This document shows positions 56,405-64,000 of a stretch of 64,000 bases of DNA, one piece after another (within the stretch, counting starts at the first letter, position 1; every line of letters starts with the position of its first letter). The stretch comes from Linum tenue. Its lineage: Eukaryota; Streptophyta; Magnoliopsida; Malpighiales; Linaceae. The position numbers and the translations under genes were made by a program. The notes below the pieces were generated by a model, which saw only the letters and a program-made list of their open reading frames with translations, did no database searches and was not told where the DNA came from. The stretch is taken from the NCBI GenBank assembly GCA_946122785.1, contig CAMGYJ010000011.1, positions 16,492,001 to 16,556,000 of the forward strand, in the 5' to 3' direction.

Positions 56405-57208
56405 TCAGGGAAAGAAAACATGGCCAAGGTTGCCCGGTCCATCTCGGATTAGTTTTCGTTGAGGTTTAAGAGTAACAAGACTCTTAAATTGAAAAGGAGG
56501 GAGACTATTTATTTTAAAAATTCCGCAAGCAGCGGAGATCTTATATGGGGGGAATATTTCCCCAACCAACTGACACCGATCAAGCCAGCGGACCGTTGTG
56601 TTGCTGACGACGTCTTTCTGGCCACCGAAAAAAAAATCAAACTCCATTTGTCTGGGAATTATCCCATGGATTTGAGTATCTTCTATGATATCTGCCTTTT
56701 GTGCTAGGCTGGGATCCCAGGTAATCATTTCATGTGCAACCACTGGGGACAAGTTGTGTTGCAGCCCCGCTTTTTCCAACTCCTCCAGTTAGGGAAGAGA
56801 GAATCGCCAGATGGTTATTCTGGTCAGTCGTTGGCATTTAGCCGTATTGAAAACACACACATCATTCTCTGCCAGGACAAGCCCGATCTTCCGTTTACCA
56901 ATCATTCTACCGGAACCGCAATCCTACATGGCGCAAAAGCCGTAGCTAGGAGTTTGGTCGCACTTTTGGAGACGGATCAAGAGCAACGAATAATCGATGA
57001 ACTTGTTGTCCAATCCTTCTTTTAGGGAGCATGGATGAAACACGTTGCTATTCTCCCAATCCCTAGGTTGACGTTGATTCTGCAAGCAACTTAAGATGAT
57101 CGCCGACATCATGGTGATCAGTATTCCACCGACATGGCTCAAGAGTCGAAAGAGAGAGGGGAGAGCACCCTGACTCGTTCTAACTACAACATCCCAATCG
57201 ACGGCCAA
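56405..57208 (-). pseudogene. Open frame upstream of LINE ORF1, unidentified
   Basis: One minus-strand frame spans 268 codons with only two stops (TAG at 56924-56926, another near 56790). It reads MAVDWDVVVRTSQGALPSLF at the start, KRKIGLVLAENDVCVFNTAK in the middle, and EMITWDPSLAQKADIIEDTQ, then FFFGGQKDVVSNTTVRWL toward the end. It is not in frame with ORF1. It may be part of the LINE 5' region, an older element, or a captured piece. No domain recognised. Confidence 0.35.
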
Positions 57209-57219
57209 GTATACCCGAT

Positions 57220-58399
57220 CAGGTGTAGCATAGGGAAAGCAAGCAATAAGAATTTATCGTACCAAGGGGATCTAGGCTTACCCTACTTCAGTTTTAGGGT
57301 TCGTTATCTAGCCAACCTAGGATAGTGATTAATAAAAATAAACTAACTAACATATATATTACAAGGTTGGGAGCTCTCTTGGGTTGAATCGTCCTAGGTC
57401 CGTTCTTTGGATTGATGTTGGGTATCCTCCTAGCTCGATCGACTTAAATACATACCGTTTGGAGATGGACTCCCTCTGGAATGATCCGGAACGGCAAATC
57501 GATGGATGGGTAGTGCTCTATTCAATCTAGGGTTTCGTATAATGCTAGGAGACCGGTCGAATCAACTCCCTCGGGGACTACTCGGACACTATACGATAGG
57601 AGTGACCCGAAGACGCCAAAAGGGGGGCTCTTAGGGGATTACCTCCCTACTAGGTCAAAAGCTCAATACATAAAAATGGAAACCCAACTCATGCCATTCA
57701 TGAAAACATCCATCAATTAAGTAAAATCATCAATCAATCATGGAGTTTGTCACATACATCAACATTAAACCCAAATCTAGACCTAGGGTTCTTAAACCTA
57801 AGAGTAGAGGGTGAGTTTCTATATAGAGAGAGAGAGAGAGAGGAGAGATTACAAAGAAACCTCTAGATATTCATCTTCTTCTTCTAGGCTTGTTCCTAGC
57901 TTCCAAGCTTGTTTAATGCCTTCAATTAAGCTCCAAGATCACTCTCTCTCCCACTATAACTCCCCTTTGGTGTTTTGGTTGAAACCCTAGAGAAAGAAAG
58001 TGGTCCTTCTCCAAAAACCAGCTTCCCTTTCTCTCTCCTCGTTGTTGTCTTCATATTTGCCCGAAAGTGACCAGTTCACTGGCACGTTGGCCAGTTCATG
58101 GTCGTGAACACCTAAATGCGTCCGTGAACTCAATGTCGTCTCCAAAACGCAATGTTTCACTCTCCTGGGTTCACGGTTTGTGCTCCAAGTTCACGGTCTT
58201 AGAGACCGTGAACTCCCTTGGCGTCAGTAACTTCTGGAACCTCGCTGGACGCCTCGATGTTCATGTTTTGGTTACTAGGTTTGGTATAAATATATATATA
58301 TATATACCCATATGAAGAGAGGGAGAAAGAATCCCTACGGTTGCTTGACTCGCACGAAACTACACCAAAAATTAATCCCGACTAGAGCCCAAGTTTTTA
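57220..58399. repeat. Unclassified repeat, copy A (related to 14890-16266)
   Basis: Begins near GGTGTAGCATAGGGAAAGC and shares blocks in order with copy B: GTTATCTAGC, AAACCCTAGAG, CTCCAAAAACCAGCTTC, GTTGTTGTCTTCATATTTGC, CCAGTTCA. It contains an AG repeat (57826-57842), a GTTCACGGT/ACCGTGAAC-rich stretch (58060-58215) and (TA)n at 58290-58305. No coding region. Confidence 0.65.
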
Positions 58400-59735
58400 A
58401 ACTCTAGTCAGGTGCAGTATAGAGCAAGTATTTAAATTGTCAACCCGGGCCGGTCCATGTACCCCTACTTCAATCGCTTAAGTTGTTATCTAGCAAAACG
58501 GTGTTGGGTGTAAAACAAAGAAAACTACAAATGAAAACAAGCAAAGAAAAGTAAATAAAGGAAAATTCTAACTAAGTGAGCTTCACTCGAGAGTTTCTTC
58601 CCCGTAACTAGCTACCATGACTCGTTGGATTGAAAGGAGTCGTGTGGTGTAGGTGGTTGTGAACCGCGGGGGTGAGCAACTAGTGATCGATTTGTCACGG
58701 AATCAAATCACTAGCGATCGATTTGTCACAGGATCGATCCACTCACCAAGTCTAGGGGAACCGCTAGGAGGAGCAACTAGTGATCCATTTGTCACTGGAT
58801 GGATTCACTAGATTTCGATTTGTCACGCGATGATCCTCTCATTCAGTCCCTAGTGGTTGCCTAGGTCTCTCCCTCAAACCGGAGTTTGAGCGGCTTAATC
58901 ACAACCAACCTAGATGCAAACTTGAGTCAAGAGGGATGCTCATCTCTATCCTAGATAGTAGACACAAAGAGCCCAAGAAAACCAAGCTTGTCAAGGCTAC
59001 CTAAAAAGGTGTGGTTTTCCTCTAATCTAGGTTAGGCAAGCACACAAGATTCGGAAAGCACAACTAAGCACAATCACCATGAAAGCACCTCTAATACTCA
59101 AATTCATGTAAACCCATACAAAGTCATTCAATCTAAACAAGTAATTACAAAGTATTAGTTAGGGATCTACAACACCCAAGAGAAAAGAGTGAGTTTCTAG
59201 TGAGATTGCAAATTTGAGCTCAATATCTTCTTCTTCTAGGCTTGAGTCTTTGTCTACCCAAGCCTCCAATGATGCTCCAAGATTACTCTAGCACTCTCTC
59301 TCTCTCTCTCTCTCTCTCTCACTAGAACTCCCCTTTTGGTGTTTAGGGCAAACCCTATAGAGGGAATTGAATTACTCTCCAAAAACCAGCTTCTCTATCT
59401 CTCTCCCCCCGTTGTTGTCTTCATATTTGCCCGAGAGTGATCAGTTCATGGACGCGTTAGCCAGTTCACGGGAGTGAATACCTAAACGCCCGAATCAGTT
59501 CTTAGGAGACCGTGAAATGCGGCTGTTTCTTTGACGCGTGCACTTCACTATTTTTGCGCTTTTTGACCTCCAATTATCCCAAAATTCGACCTCGACCCTT
59601 CCACACGTGCTAGGACCTGAAACGTATCAAAACAAGCACAACCTAGCGTGAAATATGTCGAGGAATGATGAAATACTAAGCTAAACGAATAAGAAATAAG
59701 GCGTAAAATGTGTACATTTGGGCCCGAATCATTGC
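58400..59735. repeat. Unclassified repeat, copy B (related to 14890-16266)
   Basis: Begins near CAGGTGCAGTATAGAGCAAG and GTCAACCCGGGC, comparable with ATGCAGTAAAGTGGCAAG and AACCCGGGG at the start of the 14.9-kb element. It ends ACCTGAAACGTATCAAAACA, AGCACAACCTAGCGTGAAAT, GGGCCCGAATCA, comparable with GGGACCTGAAACATGAC and AGCACAACCCGGCGTAAAAT before 16266. A TC microsatellite lies at 59297-59329. Confidence 0.65.
58679..58830. repeat. Four short GATTTGTCAC-type repeats
   Basis: GATCGATTTGTCACGG, GATCGATTTGTCACAGG, GATCCATTTGTCACTGG and TTCGATTTGTCACGCG occur within 150 bases, alternating with ACTAG and GGATCGATC-like words, inside copy B. Confidence 0.75.
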
Positions 59736-60953
59736 TTTTGGGTTAGGTTAGGATTAATTAAAGGGTAAATTTTGGTAATTTGTGGAAATTCTAGGTATCG
59801 GATGTCACAAGTACCACGTTTGTTTGATGTCAAAGTAATTATCATCGACAAATATATTATAGCAGAGTTGGTGACAGTTTTTCAGCATTTCAAATTTCGA
59901 GTCACGAGAGGAAAAGTAGGAAGGGCAAATTTGTCTTTACAATTACCATTTATTCCTTATTTATAAGAAAAAATGTCATTAGTCTCAGGATTTGAACAAT
60001 GGTCTTTTTAGAGAAATGAGAACAATCATTACCAATTACACTAAAGAAATTGTTTGTATCTTTCTAAATAAAGAAATACAAAACCTAACATCTGAAAATC
60101 ATATGACTATTCCACTATTTGTAACTAGCCCACTAACTCTCCCATAAGTACTTTCCTTGGTACTTGATTATTTGAATTTGATTTTAATAATAAATTTAAT
60201 TTACGTCTATCTTATAAATGAATGGGAATTTTAAAATTGAACCCTACATATAATTTATTCAAATATTGCATATTAAATTGTAGTAGTGAATGTGTAGATG
60301 TGATGTATAATTCTTAACTTAGTATTAATTATTAGAACTATCATAAAGCAACGATATCGTTATGCAAACTATAAGTGATAATTTCTTTGAAAGTTTTAAT
60401 TCGGTTAGTTGTTAAATCCTAAATCTCTTGCTAATACGGCATAATTGTACCCATGGGTGAGTTTAAAATAACACAATTTATGAATACCAATTTTGTAGAT
60501 GATTTCACTTATTTAAATCTTTTATATTTATAGAGTAATTGATCATATGTATCATTAAGATTTAAGTAGTTTAATATGGAATAAGCGCAATACAAGACAA
60601 ATCATGAAAGTGAGGCTGAAGTTTTCATTAACGCATTGATGTGGTCATGTGCGTTAGCGAGGTAGATACCATAAGATAGATTTAATTTTTTTTGTTGGGT
60701 GGATAAGATTTTCCTTAAACTAAAATTGAGTATGTTGGCTGATAACCATTGCATAGAGTATGGATAGATCATGTTGTTTTCTAACTAATTTTTTTATTGT
60801 ATTGTGTATAATACTTAAAGGTGTAGATGTTGATATATGTGTATTGTTTCTCAAGAAAAAGAAAGAAATATTAGCTAAATATTATTATTATGTGTTTCCT
60901 ATTTATGTTATGTTTTTTCAGACAAACTCTATTTTTGTTAGTCAATTCTTTTT
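59736..60953. other. No gene recognised
   Basis: A+T-rich non-coding DNA. 59985-60065 is loosely similar to 40010-40090. Confidence 0.5.
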
Positions 60954-62224
60954 GGGCTAATACCACTACAACACCCAAACTATCGACAAAATGTCATTTG
61001 TGTGCTAAATTATTCAATATTTCATTTCTGTCCTGAACTATTTTTCCGTTAGTGTTGACCGAGTTTGACCGTCAATATTTAACAGAAAATCCAGTCAGCG
61101 TCGACATGGCATCTGATGTGGAATTTTTAATATTATTTTTATTTACTTTTTCATGTATTAAAATAAAAAAATAAAAAAATAGAAAAACATCACAATCCCT
61201 TCTCCGCGTCTCCTTCCGGCGTCTAGTAGAACCCTCTACCGGGAGCCCTCTCTGGGAAGTCGCCATCAACACCCAGATTCTTAACCTTGGTCGAATTCAT
61301 GATGGGGGAGGTCAAGCTGAGAGTACAGGAAAGGTGAATCGAAGGCAGGGGGAGGGGAATCGAAGGTCGTGGGAGGGGAATCATCGTTCTCGTCTTCCGC
61401 CGTCATTCACCTCTCCCAGCCGAGTCCGAGAATGAGAAGGGCCCCTACGACTGTCATTTGCGTTCCCTGGCCGTCGTTCCTTAATTAAATCCGGTTGCTA
61501 GAGGAAGGGTAACCAGAGAGCTAGACCGAGTTATGGTGTTGACGAAGACGATGGGGGATGTTGGATGCAACTAGGAAATAGACCGGGTTTGCTTGGATTT
61601 GTCACGAGCACCAAAAACCCTCGCGATTTCGTCAAGCCAAGAGAAGCAACCAGGGGCACGATTCTAAGATCTCATCGTCGCGAAGCTTCATCCCCACTCC
61701 AGTGTTCATCGCCATCGGAGTCGGATTTCAGTCGCTCATTGGACCCACTAGGACGAATGGATCGCCCTCTCGGTGAGACTAGAGGTGGAGGTGGTTAGAT
61801 TTCAGACGACGGGATCTCTTTTCGCCGGGAAGCCGACACAGAAAACAGCAAGAAGCACAAGTCGCCGACATGGTAGCAGTCGAAATGGGGGTTAAAGACG
61901 ACGACGGTAATCGCCGGGGAGAGCAGAGCTGGGGCGGAGGGGCGGTGTTTTTTATTTTTTTAATAATTTTGGATTTTCCTTATTTTAATTATATTTTGAT
62001 TTTGAAAAAAATAATGACATGTCAATCCACGTGGATGCCATGTCACCAAAAGTCAACATAATTTTGACCGTCGTCAAGTCAACCGTTAGATATAACGGTC
62101 AACGAAATTGTCAGGATACAAATGGCACAAAGTATCATAGTTCAGGACAGAAACTGAATATTGAATAGCTTAGAACACAAGTGGCATTTTATCGATAGTT
62201 CGGGTGTTATAGTGGTATTATCCC
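60954..62224. mobile_element. MULE of the second family (relative of 26001-27451)
   Basis: Starts GGGCTAATACCACTACAACA and ends TTATAGTGGTATTATCCC. The arms share AACTATCGA, TTGTGT and TGTCCTGAACTAT. The GC-rich centre (61200-61950) has short frames only. Flanks ATTCTTTTT and ATTTTTTCA agree poorly, so the target duplication is not convincing. Confidence 0.78.
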
Positions 62225-62289
62225 ATTTTTTCAACCATAGGCAACTAAATGACTACATTATCAAATAGACAAGTCATGAATAATTATTC

Positions 62290-64000
62290 ACAACTATTAA
62301 GGAGCTGACATCCCCCTAACGAATGATATAGGGAAGTATCTGGGCATTAACACTTTGAATGCCAGAAACTCGAAGACCCGATATTAGGAGCTGGCTCTTA
62401 GAATTCAGAAGAAACTCGTCACTTGGAAATCAAGACACCTCTCTTTGGTTGCACGCTTGACCCTGGTGAGATATGTTTCTTCTTCCATTATGGTTTATCC
62501 CATGTTTACCGAATCAATGCTAGCTTCTGTGTGCAATTCCCTTGATAAATGAAACAGAAAATTTATCTGGGGCGAGGAGGAGGGCAAGTCAAAGTTCCAC
62601 CTGGTATCATGGGATGCGTTAACGAAGCCGAAAAGCCAAGGAGGATCCGGGATCAGACCTACTAGACGGGCAAACCAAGCCATGCTCGCCAAGGGAGGGT
62701 GGAAATTAATAACCAATGACCAATTCTTGTGGGCAACACTGTTGAGGCATAAGTACAGCTGCCACCGAGAAGGGTTTGAAGTTTTGAAGAATGTCAAGGG
62801 AAGTTCCCTAGCTTGGAGAATTTTCTATAATACAGCAAATCTGTTGAAAAAAGGTTATGTCCATAGCATCATAAATGGAAAAGGCACTAAATTCTGGCTT
62901 GATGCTTGGGTCCTACAGGTACCCTTAATTGACATAGCCATAGGCGAGATTTCAAACAAGGGCAAAGAAAAAAGGTTGTGGAGCTTTGGGATTCTGAGGT
63001 TGGGTGGAGAGTGAACAGATTTCAACATCTTCTCCCGCCAGATGTCACAGACAGAATCAGGGGGGTTTGGGTCGACTCCCTCTCTTTGGACGAAGATCTT
63101 CTCCCGCCGGAACCACACATCGACAGGACGCTTCACTGCCAGCTCGGCCTAAAACATGTTATCGTTAACAACAGATGATCAAGACTTATCACTCTGGAAG
63201 AAAATCTGGAAGCTTCATGTTCCAGAATGGGTTAGAGTCTTCATTTGGATGACAGCTCAAAGTAAGCTCACAACCAACAGTGTGCGCAAATACAAACACT
63301 TGACCGAGGATGACAAGTGTCCTGAATGCAAAGATATTCCGGTAACTAATCAGCAGTGCCTTCGGGACTGCAGCATTGCCAAGTCAGTTTGTTTAAAAAT
63401 CATTCCTCACGCTCAACAACAACAATTCTTCAGCCTTGACTACTTAAGCTGGCTGAAATGCAACCTCAAAGACGAGTCACAAGGAACCTGGATAGGAGAC
63501 TGGGCCAGCTACTTCAGCCTCTTACTATGGTACATATGAAAAAAAAAGAATTGAAAATCTGTTTAAGAACAAAATGTTCACTACCTCCTCTCTCATCAAC
63601 TATGTTACTACCAAAGCGAGGGAGTGGGCAAAGACGTGGGTGAATGCTAAATTACAGGTCGACTTCAAACCTTCTTTGCTCAGGAATGAAGCTATCATCG
63701 GATGGAAGCCCCCATCCTCAGGTTGGATGAACTCCGGAGTTGCAACGGCAGGAGGAATCTTACGGAACAACTTTGGGGATTGGAAAGGTGTCTTTCGCAA
63801 CAAACTTGGAACTGGGACAACATTGATGGCAGAGCTGTGGGGAATCTACCAGGGACTGCTCCTTGCTTGGAAGAAAGGGTGTCAATTCCTCATTATAGAA
63901 TCGAACTCCCGCCTTGCTCTAGATCTGATCGAAAAACGTACAGATCATGCTCATCCTTATGCCACTCTGTTAGGATCTATTCGCAAGACTCTTTCTCAAG
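62290..64000 (+). mobile_element. LINE 3' portion, running off the window end
   Basis: Plus-strand, 5'-truncated. It starts with the post-RT motif NDIGKYLGI (about 62316), then QKKLVTWKSRHLSLVARLTL, FIWGEEEGKSKFHLVSWDAL, GGSGIRPTRRANQAMLAKGG, a zf-RVT region (WKLHVPEWVRVFIWMTAQSK, KCPECKDIPV) and an RNase H domain that is still open at the edge (MAELWGIYQGLLLAWKKG, LIIESNSRLALDL). Stops and frameshifts occur near 62550, 63014 and 63539. Confidence 0.85.

Larger units (their letters stand above)
49203..57208 (-). mobile_element. Near full-length L1-type LINE, interrupted by an hAT element
   Basis: The minus-strand element has its poly(A) end at 49203-49209 and the same 3' sequence as the copies at 22639 and 27590. 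From 3' to 5' it carries RNase H, zf-RVT, RT, endonuclease, an ORF1 with zinc knuckle and DUF4283-type domain, and a further open frame upstream. The 5' limit is uncertain; 57208 is the end of the upstream frame. No target duplication was found around GATGAGTCTATA at the 3' side. Confidence 0.82.

Noticed and set aside
60945..62233. 9-bp target duplication for the MULE at 60954
   Set aside because: ATTCTTTTT and ATTTTTTCA agree at only six of nine positions, mostly T.
1..64000. CRISPR arrays, bacterial operons, rRNA genes
   Set aside because: No regularly spaced repeats, ribosome-binding sites or rRNA sequence were seen; the context is plant nuclear DNA.

Overview
The window is nuclear DNA from a flowering plant, most likely a eudicot; I cannot name the species. 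The evidence is GT-AG introns, plant-type gene structures, A+T-rich intergenic DNA, and a dense mix of Ty1/copia, Ty3/gypsy, L1-type LINE, MULE, hAT and Helitron sequence. Nothing bacterial, organellar or CRISPR-like was seen.

Two host genes look complete. One (41642-41991, + strand) encodes a 68-residue protein in two exons. The other (44267-46912, - strand) is a nine-exon SurE-type survival protein/nucleotidase gene whose exon phases all close and whose metal-binding motifs are present. They point tail to tail with about 2.3 kb between them. Three broken host genes were recognised: the 5' half of a SEC14/CRAL-TRIO protein gene (6950-7729, -), a captured ribosomal protein eL42 (RPL36A/L44) fragment inside a Mutator-like element (4358-5584, +), and a decayed coding frame of unknown family (about 43620-43900, +).

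Layout. 1-1936 is the 3' part of a Helitron with an RPA70-like gene, a 3' hairpin and a CTAG end. 2693-3518 is a non-autonomous hAT element with a perfect 8-bp target duplication. 4063-6289 is a Pack-MULE-like element holding the eL42 fragment, itself interrupted by a 1,038-bp insert. 6295-6690 is a tandem array of hairpins. 6950-7729 is the SEC14-like relic, whose putative TATA box now lies at 13435-13442 because a 5.4-kb copia element (7929-13371) landed between promoter and start codon. 13637-18440 is a MULE end joined to a truncated gypsy element, which is split by an unclassified TG...CA repeat. 19.6-22.5 kb has a foldback element, small tandem repeats and a complete 1.3-kb MULE. 22.6-29 kb has two minus-strand L1 copies around a second type of MULE. 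30.2-30.9 kb is a large inverted repeat. 32.4-36.6 kb is a plus-strand LINE ORF2 with only three stop codons over its first 749 codons. 36.6-41.4 kb is largely featureless. 41.6-47 kb is the genic island. 47.3-48.4 kb has degenerate tandem repeats. 49.2-57.2 kb is a near full-length minus-strand L1 with an hAT element inside it. 57.2-59.7 kb has two copies of the unclassified repeat. 61-62.2 kb is another MULE, and 62.3-64 kb is a LINE running off the end.

Most of the sequence is a record of nested transposition rather than cooperating genes. The clearest events are datable by nesting and by target-site duplications: hAT into L1, copia into the SEC14-like promoter region, a 24-bp poly(A) micro-insert into a SEC14-like exon, and an insert into the captured eL42 exon. 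I found no convincing undescribed biological system. The most unusual items are the micro-retroposition, the hairpin array whose stem arms changed in step, the eL42-carrying MULE with its nested insert, and the open frame upstream of ORF1 in the long L1.
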